The notes: generated from the letters alone by a model not told the origin. A DNA stretch of 64,000 bases from Pseudomonas arsenicoxydans (GCF_006438915.1 NZ_RCZE01000010.1:174046-238045); one strand, 5' to 3'; positions 16,941 to 26,173 are shown, counted from the stretch's first letter. Translations and numbers: made by a program.

Positions 16941-17738
16941 TTAAAGCCCGGTCCAGGTAGATGACTTCGCCGGAGGCGGACAGTCTTTTGCAGTGCCCCC
17001 TAAAGAGGCGTCTCTGAAGATCAGCGTGCGCGCCAAAAACTTTGGATTACCCAGCACGTAACGACGAAATAATCGCTTAGGTTCTTTCATCAGCCTGAAT
17101 ACCCACTCACAACCGAGACGGCGTACCCAGTATGGAGCCCGAGGTACCTTGCCACCGAGAAAATCCAGGACCGCTCCGCCACATACGATCAGGCATGGCA
17201 AGTCGCTGGCAGCTAGCCTGGCAGCAACGGCTTCTTGCTTGGGCATGCCCATACCCAGCACAACCAATTCCGGGCGCAGCTCCCGGGCAAGGTTTATATA
17301 GTCATCCACCTCAGCAAAACCATGGTGAGCAGAAACGACATTTACCGCAAATGCCGTTTCGCTACGCTGCACCGCATTCTTTAGATAGGGCTCTTCAGTG
17401 CCCCAGAAGGCCACACGCCGTCCCTTGAACGCAGCCAGTAATTTGGGAATAAAATCCGTGCCATTCATATTCATACCCGGCACTAAGCCCAACCGCCGCA
17501 ACAGGATAGCCATGCCGGTGCCATCCCGTAATAACACGTCAGCAGCCAACAGTTCGTTGTAGTAATCGGTGTTTCCCACCACCAGGTTCATAGCGTGGGA
17601 ATTGACAAAACCAAGCACTGTCGGCGCCTCATAATTGGATAAAGCATCAATCAACACTTGTTCATCACCGAGATTTCTGATCACGGTGAGTTTCTGGATA
17701 ATCGTGTGCCAATTATACCGCCAAGCAAAAGTCCACAT
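16941..17738 (-). CDS. WecG/TagA/CpsF-family glycosyltransferase (GT26)
   Basis: The 265-residue product contains the whole family signature: FVNSHAMNLV, ADVLLRDGTGM, MNGTDFIPKLL, VAFWGTEEPYL, LVVLGMGMPKQE, GGAVLDFLGGKVPRAPYW and RLGCEWVFRLMKEPKRL. Family members transfer N-acetylmannosamine(uronic acid), glucose or similar sugars to the growing lipid-linked repeat unit at the cytoplasmic face of the inner membrane. Its start codon overlaps the stop of the upstream gene (TAATG), so translation is coupled. It is the last gene of a long leftward operon running from about 27550. The C-terminal tail DCPPPAKSSTWTGL is extra to the usual end. Confidence 0.92.
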   Translation of the reverse strand: MWTFAWRYNWHTIIQKLTVIRNLGDEQVLIDALSNYEAPTVLGFVNSHAMNLVVGNTDYYNELLAADVLLRDGTGMAILLRRLGLVPGMNMNGTDFIPKLLAAFKGRRVAFWGTEEPYLKNAVQRSETAFAVNVVSAHHGFAEVDDYINLARELRPELVVLGMGMPKQEAVAARLAASDLPCLIVCGGAVLDFLGGKVPRAPYWVRRLGCEWVFRLMKEPKRLFRRYVLGNPKFLARTLIFRDASLGGTAKDCPPPAKSSTWTGL

Positions 17739-18925
17739 TAGCTTTCACCTCGCTTCGAGCGCACCCACTCAACTTGGCGCTTAATCAAAAAGCCTATATA
17801 TAGGGGTATTTTTTTTATTGCGTAGAACGGCGCATACAATAAGGCTGACAAAGGGATGACCCCGCGACCAAATTGACTCCACGCCAGTAAGATAGTCACA
17901 TTTAATATTGTCACCCCTGCAGAAGCGATCACTGCGGGAGCCAACGCTCCGCTCAGAAAAAACACCAACCATGACAGACTAAAAACAGCTCCCAACGCTA
18001 ACGTTAATAACGCTAACGGAGGGACCAGTAAATCTAGCGTCATCGCCAGGAGGCTCCAGTTACGCCGGCCAATCGACTCAACAAACAACTTTGGCGCATC
18101 ACCCAGGATTACCCCTAGATGACCATGTTCCCAGCGCGTACGCTGGGTGCTTAAACCTTCATCACTGCGCGGAAAATAGCTGGTCACCCGAGCATCAGGG
18201 CAAAACAAAGGCGGCTTGCCGCGGCGGCAAAAATCGAAGCCCATCTTCAAATCTTCGACAATGTGACCACTGGCTAAATCGATCAAAGCCAGGTCCCGCC
18301 AGACGAAAGCCATACCCGCCCCCATTAACTGACAGGGCAAACCAAGCCGATCCCAACCTCGCGGTCGAACCAGATTCTTCACACGCCAGGCAAACTCGGC
18401 AAGTTGCACTTTGAGTCCGGCACCTGCGGGAGCGTACATTAGATAAAGTGCTTGCGTTGGCCGACCTGAGTCGATGCAGCACATCGCCAACCGCTCAATG
18501 GCGCCCTCACCTACCTGGCAATCGGCATCGACAATGATCATGACGTCGGGAGCGCAGTTCGCTAAATGTCGCAAGCCAAAGTCCAGCGCATAACCCTTGC
18601 CACGCTGATGATCATTGCAGCGTTCCACCACCTCGACGCCCGCCGTGCGGGCCAGGGCGGCCGTATCGTCGGTACAGTTATCCGCCACAACCAGGAGGCG
18701 ATCGCCCTCTAGCAACTGCGGCCGAATGCTATTCAGCGTTGCGATTATGATCGAGGATTCATTGTGTGCCGGCACCAACACCGCCACTCGGGGGCGCAAT
18801 CCTTGCGCCGACGGAATCGACCGCGCAGGCAGACTAGCCAGCAGTACCTGCACAAACAGAACCAGCACAGGCAAGAGCATGAGCACCGACAGTGCGCTGA
18901 GCAGCCAATTGAGTAATGTGATCAT
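17738..18925 (-). CDS. membrane-bound glycosyltransferase family 2
   Basis: This 395-residue protein has an N-terminal TM helix (LLSALSVLMLLPVLVLFVQVLL), then a GT-A domain with VLVPAHNESSII, VVADNCTDDTAA, the metal-binding IIVDADCQV, and the acceptor motif STQRTRWEHGHLG. Several C-terminal TM helices follow. The arrangement of N-terminal helix, GT2 domain and C-terminal helices resembles processive or NodC/Bcs-like enzymes, although the Q-x-x-R-W motif is QRTRW. It may extend the repeat unit. It overlaps the upstream GT4 gene by 4 bases (ATGA). Confidence 0.85.
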   Translation of the reverse strand: MITLLNWLLSALSVLMLLPVLVLFVQVLLASLPARSIPSAQGLRPRVAVLVPAHNESSIIIATLNSIRPQLLEGDRLLVVADNCTDDTAALARTAGVEVVERCNDHQRGKGYALDFGLRHLANCAPDVMIIVDADCQVGEGAIERLAMCCIDSGRPTQALYLMYAPAGAGLKVQLAEFAWRVKNLVRPRGWDRLGLPCQLMGAGMAFVWRDLALIDLASGHIVEDLKMGFDFCRRGKPPLFCPDARVTSYFPRSDEGLSTQRTRWEHGHLGVILGDAPKLFVESIGRRNWSLLAMTLDLLVPPLALLTLALGAVFSLSWLVFFLSGALAPAVIASAGVTILNVTILLAWSQFGRGVIPLSALLYAPFYAIKKIPLYIGFLIKRQVEWVRSKRGES

Positions 18926-20124
18926 ACTTGCGCCATAAACAAGTTAGCCAACTTAGCCGCTTCGATATCAATATCGTGCCGCTCCCGCACTCTCAGGTAA
19001 GCCGCCTCGCCCATCCGCTGCAAGACCTCGGCAGGCTGAGCGAGGCAGTCCGCCAGCGCCGCCGCCAACTCATCCACCGCTCCAGCGGGAAACAACCAAC
19101 CGTTCTCACCGTGACGCACTAACTCGGGAATACCTGCTACGTAGGTCGTCAGCACTGGTCGACGCAAAGCCATGGCTTCCATGATGACTACCGGCAAACC
19201 CTCAGCGAAGCTCGGCAACACCAAGGCGCGCGCCGCAAGCATTTCCGCACGCACTTGATCGCTGCTAATCCAGCCGGTAATTCGCACCCGCTCCTGCAAG
19301 CCATGCTGGGATATCAGGGCTTCTATTTGCGCACGCATTTCCCCATCGCCGGCCAGTACTATCTCGAACGATATGGATTGCGCTGCCAGGATGCGGGCTG
19401 CTTCAAGCAACAATAGCTGGCCCTTTTGCTCACACAAACGACCCACACAAACCAACCGCGGCACAGATGGCACGGCAACTGCCGGCACATTGTGAAACGC
19501 CCGCTCCAGGCCGCAATGCACGACCTTTACCTTGGTCCAATGCGCATGCTCCACCCAACGAAACAGCTGGCTGCGTCCATAAGAGCTGATTGCCGCGACA
19601 AAAGTCGCGCGCCGGACTTTCTCGCCCAAATGAATAAACTGCGGTTTGTCGAACTCCTCCGGACCGTGCACGGTAAAACTGTACGTTGGCCCGCCAAGTG
19701 CGTTGGCCAGCATCACCACCTCGGTGGAGTTGGTACCGAAATGTGCATGCACATGCTCGGCGCCAAACGCCTGCAACCAAGGCAGCAGGCGGCACGCCTC
19801 GAATAAATAGACCAAATGGTACGGCCAAGGGCGATCAGCACGCTGACCCATGCGCAACGCCAGCCACAGCGCCGAAAAAAAGCGTCTCGGCTGAGCGCGC
19901 AGCACCCGCAGCACAGGCACTACCAGCCCTTTGACTCCGTCCTGCAGCACATAGCTGGTTTTATTGCGTTCGGATACGTCCTCAGCATCCACTAACTCGA
20001 CATCCCAGCCACGCAGCGCAATGCGCTGTACCGCAAAGCCCTGACGCTCTAACGCCAAAATTTCCCGACGAATGAAGCTATGGCTGACCTTGGGGTATTG
20101 ATTGATAAAATAAGCGATGTGCAT
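18922..20124 (-). CDS. glycosyltransferase family 4
   Basis: The 400-residue soluble GT-B protein has an N-terminal half with FINQYPKVSHSFIRREILAL and AFGAEHVHAHFGTNSTEV. The C-terminal donor-binding half reads VPRLVCVGRLCEQKGQLLLL, VLAGDGEMRAQIE, and LVLPSFAEGLPVVIMEAMA, with the E-x7-E pair. This matches the colanic-acid-type WcaL/GT4 subgroup. It is co-translated with the following membrane GT2 gene (ATGA overlap) and acts in building the exopolysaccharide repeat. Confidence 0.88.
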   Translation of the reverse strand: MHIAYFINQYPKVSHSFIRREILALERQGFAVQRIALRGWDVELVDAEDVSERNKTSYVLQDGVKGLVVPVLRVLRAQPRRFFSALWLALRMGQRADRPWPYHLVYLFEACRLLPWLQAFGAEHVHAHFGTNSTEVVMLANALGGPTYSFTVHGPEEFDKPQFIHLGEKVRRATFVAAISSYGRSQLFRWVEHAHWTKVKVVHCGLERAFHNVPAVAVPSVPRLVCVGRLCEQKGQLLLLEAARILAAQSISFEIVLAGDGEMRAQIEALISQHGLQERVRITGWISSDQVRAEMLAARALVLPSFAEGLPVVIMEAMALRRPVLTTYVAGIPELVRHGENGWLFPAGAVDELAAALADCLAQPAEVLQRMGEAAYLRVRERHDIDIEAAKLANLFMAQV

Positions 20125-20157
20125 AGGCCCCCAATTGAGATGTCGTGCGGTGAATTA

Positions 20158-21087
20158 TTACTGCGGTACGCTCACGGCAGTTCTTCCTAATACCCTGTCT
20201 ATTTTTGAAAACACATCATCAAGAAACTCATAACGCCTGCGGTACATGGCGCGTTTTTTTGACGGAATATCATCAAGCGCCTTTCTGGCCAAGGCCATGG
20301 GGATTTCAAAAAAGTCTTCGCTCGCAGACGGAATCGCTCCGTGCTCCAACCATATGACATCATAATTGGCCACCAACTCTAGCGCTTTTTTTGCCCCAAA
20401 ATACGGATGACGATGATGTCGATAACCATCCCCAATCGCATAGATTTTTTCAACACCCACAATTTTCGCAACATGCTTAATGGCTTCGATCAGGAAACTT
20501 CTTGGGCGCAGACCTTCAAAATCTTTTGTCAGCTCTCTATAAATATCCAGAGACTTGTCACTCTCTATTCCCTTATGTATCCCTTGGACAGCACCAATAA
20601 AAATACATAACTCAACTTCCGTACGACACAAGGTGAATGCTATTGAAGCAATGCGCAAATCGCCCTGAAACAAATTCAGCACCAACTCCCCTTCACGCAT
20701 AAACCATACCGGACGATCCAAAACCAGGGAACAACCAGCAGAGTATTCTGACAAATCCCCCAAAACCAGACTTTCATTTCGCCCAAAAAGCAATAACTTC
20801 GGGCAGCTTTTTGAGACGACTTCGTAATGCGAGGCTAATACGCCAAGTCTATCTTGAGAGCTCCAGTTGCTACTGATGTATGGCCAATGAACCACACCCA
20901 CGCAATCCTCCCCCAACTTCTCGACACCGGTCTTGCCAAGAGCGTTCGACATACGCGACAAAAACGTGTTTAGCGCTGACCAGTTTTTCCCAACTAAAAC
21001 CAGTAATTTAAACTTATTATTCAACGCTCTTAATGAATAGCCCGCATGCAAAAAAAATACACTATTCCATATCAGCCTATAATTCAT
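20158..21087 (-). CDS. VirK/YbjX (DUF535) family protein
   Basis: The 309-residue protein has DUF535 landmarks: HYEVVSK, LNLFQGDLRIASIAFTL, CIFIGAVQGIHKG, FEGLRPRSFLIEAIK, and the C-terminal DVIWLEHGA with a basic KKRAMYRRRYEFLDD tail. Homologues (VirK, YbjX, Mig-14-linked) are associated with envelope stress, antimicrobial peptide resistance and surface protein localisation; the biochemical role is not established. It is unusual between glycosyltransferase genes, is clearly AT-richer than both neighbours, and has 33- and 7-base gaps to them, so it probably joined the operon by transfer. Confidence 0.75.
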   Translation of the reverse strand: MNYRLIWNSVFFLHAGYSLRALNNKFKLLVLVGKNWSALNTFLSRMSNALGKTGVEKLGEDCVGVVHWPYISSNWSSQDRLGVLASHYEVVSKSCPKLLLFGRNESLVLGDLSEYSAGCSLVLDRPVWFMREGELVLNLFQGDLRIASIAFTLCRTEVELCIFIGAVQGIHKGIESDKSLDIYRELTKDFEGLRPRSFLIEAIKHVAKIVGVEKIYAIGDGYRHHRHPYFGAKKALELVANYDVIWLEHGAIPSASEDFFEIPMALARKALDDIPSKKRAMYRRRYEFLDDVFSKIDRVLGRTAVSVPQ

Positions 21088-21094
21088 ATAAGTC

Positions 21095-22072
21095 TCACTT
21101 GTATTCGATCAACGCCGTCTTTCCGGCGCCGAATCTGTTCAATAGAAACTTGAGTTGCCCAAGCATCTCGGGAAATTTGCCCAGCACCAAAAAAAAGGCC
21201 TGCATCCAGTTTTCGCGCGCAGATCTATCGCCCCGGCGAGCCAATCGCACCACCTGCAGAGGATAGACCAGCAGTAGAACCAACCCGAACCATCCCAGCA
21301 TCAAACTCGCGATCATAGTCGCCAGCGGGATACCCAAGCCCCAGACCCAGGCACGGCGCGACTCACGTAGCCAATGTTGCTCCGGTGCGGCCCCATGCAA
21401 AAATGCGCCCTCGGCAAAAGCATGCCCCCCGCGCAGGGTCCGCTTCCACCATTGCCCGAAGCGGGTCATGCCTGCATCGTGCAAGGTCATTTCTTCAACC
21501 AGACGCCAGACCTTCCATCCAGCTGCACGCAGACGCACACACAACTCAGGCTCTTCCCCGGCGATGAGATCTGTTCGAAACCCCGACGCTGCGATAAAGG
21601 CATCAGCCCGCATCAGCGCATCGCCGCCACAAGCTTTGGCCTCACCTATCGGTGTGTCCCATTCGAGATCACACAGCAGGTTGTAAATCGAGCGCTGTGG
21701 AAAGCGTTCCCGGCGCCGTCCGCAGACCACCGCAACCTCAGGATGCGCTTCAAGAAAGGCTCGTGCCTGAGACAGCCAGCCAGCGACAACCTCGCAATCA
21801 CCATCGACAAACTGCACATAACGCACCGTCGGCAGTAAGCGTTGCAAGCAGGCAAACCCTTCATTACGCGCGCGCGCAGCCGTAAAGGGAATTGTCATAT
21901 TCAACTCGACCACCTCGACCCCAAGCCTAAGTGCCATCTGCACTGATCCATCCGTTGATCCAGAGTCGACATAAATAATCTTCTGCGCAGCACCGACCAG
22001 CGAAGCCATGCAACACTCAAGCCGAAGGCCTTCATTGCGACCGATAACAACCACACCTAAATCAGTGGCCAT
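21095..22072 (-). CDS. glycosyltransferase family 2 with C-terminal membrane segment
   Basis: Translation is taken from ATG 22072; a GTG lies 9 bases upstream. The product is about 325 residues. The N-terminal GT-A domain shows VVVIGRNEGLRLECCMASL, IIYVDSGSTDGS, YVQFVDGDCEV (the DxD-like element) and GGDALMRADAFIAASGF. A hydrophobic stretch (WGLGIPLATMIASLMLGWFGLVLLLVYPLQVVRL) anchors it to the membrane near the C-terminus. It belongs to the leftward glycosyltransferase operon. The sugar donor is not predictable by eye. Confidence 0.85.
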   Translation of the reverse strand: MATDLGVVVIGRNEGLRLECCMASLVGAAQKIIYVDSGSTDGSVQMALRLGVEVVELNMTIPFTAARARNEGFACLQRLLPTVRYVQFVDGDCEVVAGWLSQARAFLEAHPEVAVVCGRRRERFPQRSIYNLLCDLEWDTPIGEAKACGGDALMRADAFIAASGFRTDLIAGEEPELCVRLRAAGWKVWRLVEEMTLHDAGMTRFGQWWKRTLRGGHAFAEGAFLHGAAPEQHWLRESRRAWVWGLGIPLATMIASLMLGWFGLVLLLVYPLQVVRLARRGDRSARENWMQAFFLVLGKFPEMLGQLKFLLNRFGAGKTALIEYK

Positions 22073-22154
22073 GGCGTTCACTCAGCGATGCAACAGGATT
22101 TGTTGCCAAAACGCAGGCACGTCAAACCACGATCGAGATACTCCATCGGACGGT

Positions 22155-22679
22155 TCATGAGCATTCCTGTGCCTCCGTGCGCCGCATTTTCTTGATAGTC
22201 GCAGGCACGCCCACTGCCAACGAATCGTCGGGTACATCTGTCAGCACTACGGCATTGGCTCCAATCACGACATTGTTACCAATGCGGATATTGCCCAGCA
22301 CCTTGGCCCCTGCACCGATGTCAACGTTGTTACCCATCACCGGGGCAATCGGCTCATTCACATTCTTTAGTCCGACGACCACGCCGTTGCGAATACGGCA
22401 ATCATCGCCGAACTGCGCATAACCACTGATCACGATACCGCCGAAATGATCGATAACGAAGTTGCGCCCGATCACAACTTCACACGGCAGCTCGATACCC
22501 GTCAGGATCTGCACTAACTTGAAGAGAACTTTGTATATAAAGGAGAGCAACTTACGTAACAGTGCCGGGCGCACGCCATAGCGCCAGCGTCCAAAGCGAT
22601 AGACCAACATTACCCAGAATCCCTGAGCAGCCCAATCGCCGTCGTAGGAACGCAAGTCCGCACGTATGTTTTCGAACAT
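22155..22679 (-). CDS. serine acetyltransferase-like hexapeptide acyltransferase
   Basis: The 174-residue product begins MFENIRADLRSYDGDW, like the SAT/CysE-related enzymes found in polysaccharide loci. The left-handed beta-helix repeats follow: CEVVIGRNFVIDHFGGIVIS, VMGNNVDIGAGAKVLGNI, RIGNNVVIGANAVVLTDVP, and the closing AVGVPATIKK. The His in VIDHFGG fits the catalytic position. The protein is too short at the N-terminus for a real cysteine-pathway CysE, so it more likely O-acetylates a sugar of the exopolysaccharide or its precursor. It is 8 bases from the next gene. Confidence 0.82.
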   Translation of the reverse strand: MFENIRADLRSYDGDWAAQGFWVMLVYRFGRWRYGVRPALLRKLLSFIYKVLFKLVQILTGIELPCEVVIGRNFVIDHFGGIVISGYAQFGDDCRIRNGVVVGLKNVNEPIAPVMGNNVDIGAGAKVLGNIRIGNNVVIGANAVVLTDVPDDSLAVGVPATIKKMRRTEAQECS

Positions 22680-22687
22680 AGATTTAT

Positions 22688-23644
22688 TTACCGTGTCGGT
22701 TGGCTGGCGAGATTGGTTTCACGCAACAGCGCCCAAGTAATACGAGCATGCTGCCAGCATGCCGCTATGGCTGCCCAGCCGCGACCTTTCAAGAGTGCCT
22801 TGAGCGCCAAAATCAGATCACCCAGGCTTACCAATAACATGTGCAATGCAAGACCAAGCAGACCGTGGTGCTTTCGGAAGTACAAAAGTTCGCTTTCCAT
22901 TTGTAACGTGGATATCTGTCGACTGACCGCATTAAGCGTATCAACCGATTTGGCACTTTCACCGCCGATGTGCACTACCGTGGTTTGTGGGTAGCAAACC
23001 ACCTTCCAACCGGCCTGTTTGACGCGTTTGCAGTGATCTACCTCTTCGTAGTAAAGGAAGTAGCGCGGGTCGAACAATCCAACCTGGTCGATGACTTCAC
23101 GGCGAATCAGGTAATAGCAACCGGGCACCCAGTCGCACTCACGGACCGAGGCATGATCCCAGGCCATGTCATCGACCGCTTTCACCACAGGGAAAAAGCG
23201 TTCAAGCCCTGTACGCGAGAGGAACACATTCAACGGTGTCGGAAAAAAGCGACAGGAGGGTTGCAAATCGCCCTCTCGTCCAACCAACCGTACGCCGAGG
23301 ACACCGCAGTCAGGATGAGCCTCCATGTAGTCGAGGGTCTTACTCAGGGTATCAGCAGCAACAAAGGCATCGGTATTGAGGAGCAACGCATATTTGCCCT
23401 GCAGATGTTCAACCAACTGATTGTTGGCGCGACCGAAGCCAACATTATTTTCATTGGCCAGCAGAAAGGCCTCTGGACAAATATTTGCCAGACACTCCAG
23501 CGAATTATCGGCAGAGGCATTATCAACTATTAGGTAACGCGTGCGATTCGCGCTATTCGCCTGACGTAACGCATTAAACATGGGTTGCAACAGTGCCGCT
23601 GTATTGTAATTAACCACCAGCACGTCCAGAGGAGTACTAACCAT
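22688..23644 (-). CDS. glycosyltransferase family 2 (rhamnosyltransferase WbbL-like)
   Basis: The start is ATG 23644, inside the end of the upstream gene; a TTG at 23659 is the alternative. Motifs of the WbbL-like GT2 subgroup are present: VLVVNYNTAALL, YLIVDNASADNS, NVGFGRANNQL, YALLLNTDAF, GCYYLIRREVIDQVGLFD and YYEEVDHCKRVKQAGWKV. The C-terminal part is a membrane-associated helix (LALHMLLVSLGDLILALKAL). Related proteins usually transfer rhamnose, but substrate cannot be read reliably from the sequence. Translation is probably coupled to the hexapeptide acyltransferase gene. Confidence 0.87.
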   Translation of the reverse strand: MVSTPLDVLVVNYNTAALLQPMFNALRQANSANRTRYLIVDNASADNSLECLANICPEAFLLANENNVGFGRANNQLVEHLQGKYALLLNTDAFVAADTLSKTLDYMEAHPDCGVLGVRLVGREGDLQPSCRFFPTPLNVFLSRTGLERFFPVVKAVDDMAWDHASVRECDWVPGCYYLIRREVIDQVGLFDPRYFLYYEEVDHCKRVKQAGWKVVCYPQTTVVHIGGESAKSVDTLNAVSRQISTLQMESELLYFRKHHGLLGLALHMLLVSLGDLILALKALLKGRGWAAIAACWQHARITWALLRETNLASQPTR

Positions 23645-24254
23645 TGGCTTGTTCGCCAAAAAAATACTCTGCTCTCATGGCTTGCAGCTTCGGTTCCAGT
23701 TCCGAGTCAAACAAACCCTCGCGATTCTCGATGAGGTCAATCCACGGATAAGCGGCGCAACGCTCCTGGATATTCTTCACCAGCGTTTCCATCGTACAGA
23801 TAACCCTGGCTGGATTACCCCCGACCACCATCCCGGGTGGAACGTCTCTGAGTACAACAGCGCCAGCGGCCACAACTGAATTCGGGCCAATCGTTACACG
23901 CGGCATGACAATGGCGCCATGACCGACAAAAGAATTAGCCCGGATATCGACGCCGCCGACAGAATCGAGTTTTGTCCCGTCACGCGCATTGATTACGTGG
24001 ACGATGCCATCGTGGCCGAAGATTGTGCAATCGGATAAACCTACGTTGTCGCCAAGCTTAAGCATCGCAGGGTCGGTGATGTTGCACCCAAGGTTGATCC
24101 ACGCTCCTTTACCGACGGAGTGCAGCCCCCCCCATCGCCCCATATGTTGAGCCCATTCATACCCGTCCGGTTTACAAAACTTTTTATAGAGTGAGGTTCC
24201 ACGTCCAGTTGTTCTGGCGTAATGAGCAATGGCGCGTTTTAGTAGACCAATCAT
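23637..24254 (-). CDS. hexapeptide-repeat acyltransferase (WbbJ/maltose O-acetyltransferase-like)
   Basis: ATG 24254 is favoured because GAGG lies 8 bases before it; the frame also contains an ATG at 24284. Beta-helix hexapeptide turns are visible: INLGCNITDPAMLKLGDNVGLSDCTIF, VDIRANSFVGHGAIVMPRVT, IGPNSVVAAGAVVLRDVP and VVGGNPARVI. HDGIVHVIN may supply the catalytic His. The enzyme should acetylate (or otherwise acylate) a sugar hydroxyl using acyl-CoA. It is the second hexapeptide enzyme of the operon, so the polymer may carry two acyl decorations. Confidence 0.83.
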   Translation of the reverse strand: MIGLLKRAIAHYARTTGRGTSLYKKFCKPDGYEWAQHMGRWGGLHSVGKGAWINLGCNITDPAMLKLGDNVGLSDCTIFGHDGIVHVINARDGTKLDSVGGVDIRANSFVGHGAIVMPRVTIGPNSVVAAGAVVLRDVPPGMVVGGNPARVICTMETLVKNIQERCAAYPWIDLIENREGLFDSELEPKLQAMRAEYFFGEQANG

Positions 24255-24350
24255 CCTGTTAGCCTCAAATTCAGCGATATACATCGTGCCAGGGTTCGAT
24301 GACCCTGATCGTTATTACCACTACTCTAAGCGTAGACTCCTCCTTAACAT

Positions 24351-25847
24351 TCAACTCGGAAAATCGACAAACTCTCCTGTTCCGGAATATCTGCCCACCG
24401 CCGGCCCCATTTCATGGTTCAGATGATCCGCCAGCCTTAGCGCCAGTTGAAGAAGGGGCATCGTGGGGTTACAGGCACCACCAGTGGCAAAAACGCTGCT
24501 GCCCGCCACGTGAAGATTCTCGACGCCGAATACCTTGCAGTTCTCGTCGACCACGCCAAATTCAGGCGATGCCGCCATCCGTGTGGTCCCCATATGATGA
24601 GCATGGGGATTGACCTTCAGCGGCAGCTCGACGTCGTAGACGCACTCCTCCAGCTTCACGAAGCCCAGCCCCGTCTCGGCAAAACATTTGGCCACTTCGA
24701 GCCCTATGGACTTGACAGTATTTCGGTCTGCCGGGGTCAGTTCCCAGTGCACGTTTATTTTTTTCATCCCTAGCGCATCCCGCTCTTCGAGTAACACGAT
24801 GCGGCTATTGGGGTTGGGGAATTGCTCGATCAGCGTGCCGAGTACTCCGTCGCCCGGGCATTCGAACTTGGTAATGAACTCGATCTTGTGCGCAGCTCCA
24901 ATGTCACAGACGAGATTCTCGAAAAAGTCCTTGATTGCCGCCGTTCGCCCATAGGCTTTCACTTCAGATACGAGCGAGGCAGTCACATTGCCTTTACCGG
25001 ACTCGTGCGCCATCACGAAGGCATCGGTGGTGAAGTACTGCCGGACATCCGCACCCTCCCCGTCCTTGAGGATGAAGGTTCCCATATCGACGTTCAGATG
25101 CTCCATGAAGCATCGACCGACAAAACCATCCTTGCGTACGATTCCGCCAGCTGCCAGGGACTCACTGTTGAGCAACTGCCTGGCATTCTCGATCGCCCCT
25201 GTTGCCAGAATGAATTGTTTGGCCGTGACTCGTTCTCGATGCAACGCATAGTCGGAGACAACGATGGTCGCTATGCGTCCGGTGTTGCTGTCGAACTCGA
25301 GATCAACGCAGTTGCAGTTGATGAAAACATCAAGCCCATCAGTCTCATTAAGTTCCTTGGCATATTTCTGAGCAAATCGCGTTGGTGGACTGAGCAGGAA
25401 GCGATCAGCTTCAAAGTCGTCACCGTCCAGACTGGCATTGATCGCCTTGAATCCGGAGTGCGGCGGAAGATCGACAATATCCATGGCCGCTACCAGATTG
25501 CGGTCGATCTCGGAAAACGCGATGGGCCAGCCGGGCAAATGCACGGGAGGGCCGACGGCGAAGTCCGACCGCTCAAAGGGACGGCATCGTCCGGCCCAGT
25601 GATTGGAGGTCCCGCCGAGATAGCGCAGGCGAGTTTCCTCTGCATAGACTTCGAGGCCTGTCGAAGGGCACTTGTAGAGCTCTTGCGAAACCGGCGAATA
25701 CTCGTGCCCACCGCCCTCAAGAAGCACCACGTGCCGTCCGTTACCGGCTAGACGCAGGGCCAGTGTAATGCCAGCCGGCCCTCCGCCGATGATGCAGACG
25801 TCATAGTGGTCGCGCAGTTCTTTCTGCGATTGATAGTCCTTGATCAT
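24351..25847 (-). CDS. GMC-family FAD-dependent oxidoreductase
   Basis: The start is ATG 25847 (MIKDYQSQKELRDHYD), which overlaps the stop of the small upstream gene as ATGA. A 39-base longer frame is less likely. The protein (498 residues) has the FAD-binding DVCIIGGGPAGITLALRL near the N-terminus, LRYLGGTSNHWAGRC, FILATGAIENARQLL, and the C-terminal block HHMGTTRMAASPEFGVVDENC, VFGVENLHVAGSSVFATGGACNPTM. The catalytic His of the family fits HHMGTTRM, and the N of GACNPT fits the second catalytic position. It has no signal peptide of its own. It probably oxidises a sugar or alcohol group. Co-translation with a Tat-signal protein suggests that it may work in the periplasm. Confidence 0.88.
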   Translation of the reverse strand: MIKDYQSQKELRDHYDVCIIGGGPAGITLALRLAGNGRHVVLLEGGGHEYSPVSQELYKCPSTGLEVYAEETRLRYLGGTSNHWAGRCRPFERSDFAVGPPVHLPGWPIAFSEIDRNLVAAMDIVDLPPHSGFKAINASLDGDDFEADRFLLSPPTRFAQKYAKELNETDGLDVFINCNCVDLEFDSNTGRIATIVVSDYALHRERVTAKQFILATGAIENARQLLNSESLAAGGIVRKDGFVGRCFMEHLNVDMGTFILKDGEGADVRQYFTTDAFVMAHESGKGNVTASLVSEVKAYGRTAAIKDFFENLVCDIGAAHKIEFITKFECPGDGVLGTLIEQFPNPNSRIVLLEERDALGMKKINVHWELTPADRNTVKSIGLEVAKCFAETGLGFVKLEECVYDVELPLKVNPHAHHMGTTRMAASPEFGVVDENCKVFGVENLHVAGSSVFATGGACNPTMPLLQLALRLADHLNHEMGPAVGRYSGTGEFVDFPS

Positions 25848-26038
25848 GCTTGGGCTTGCCGAAAATGCTGGGCTGGCAGCACCCATCCGTTGATGACAAC
25901 AAACTTGGATTTGGCAGCAGAAGGCCGGGGAACAGTAATGGCAGATCCAAACATAAGCCCACCAAGGCTCAGCAGGGCACAGGCCCGGAGGAAGCCTCTG
26001 CGACCTATCACAGAGAAATTCAAATCAGTTTCTTGCAT
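25844..26038 (-). CDS. 64-residue twin-arginine signal protein, partner of the GMC oxidoreductase
   Basis: The frame MQETDLNFSVIGRRGFLRAC continues ALLSLGGLMFGSAITVPRPSA and ends SKFVVINGWVLPAQHFRQAQA. GRRGFLR followed by a moderately hydrophobic stretch is a textbook Tat motif. The mature part is only about 20 residues. Its TGA stop overlaps the ATG of the GMC oxidoreductase gene (ATGA), so both are almost certainly co-translated. A plausible role is a carrier subunit that takes the folded flavoprotein through the Tat pore by hitchhiking, as gamma subunits of other periplasmic GMC dehydrogenases do. Evidence is motif and coupling only. Confidence 0.72.
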   Translation of the reverse strand: MQETDLNFSVIGRRGFLRACALLSLGGLMFGSAITVPRPSAAKSKFVVINGWVLPAQHFRQAQA

Positions 26039-26173
26039 GATTCAAAGCTCCACGACATCGAGATGCGTTGGAAATTTCACATTAAGGTGACAACTGTCTG
26101 GCGACCACCATCAATGCCTCTCAATGGCGACGCTGTACGACCACTTTGGAAACAGCAAAAGCGTTAGATTCAA

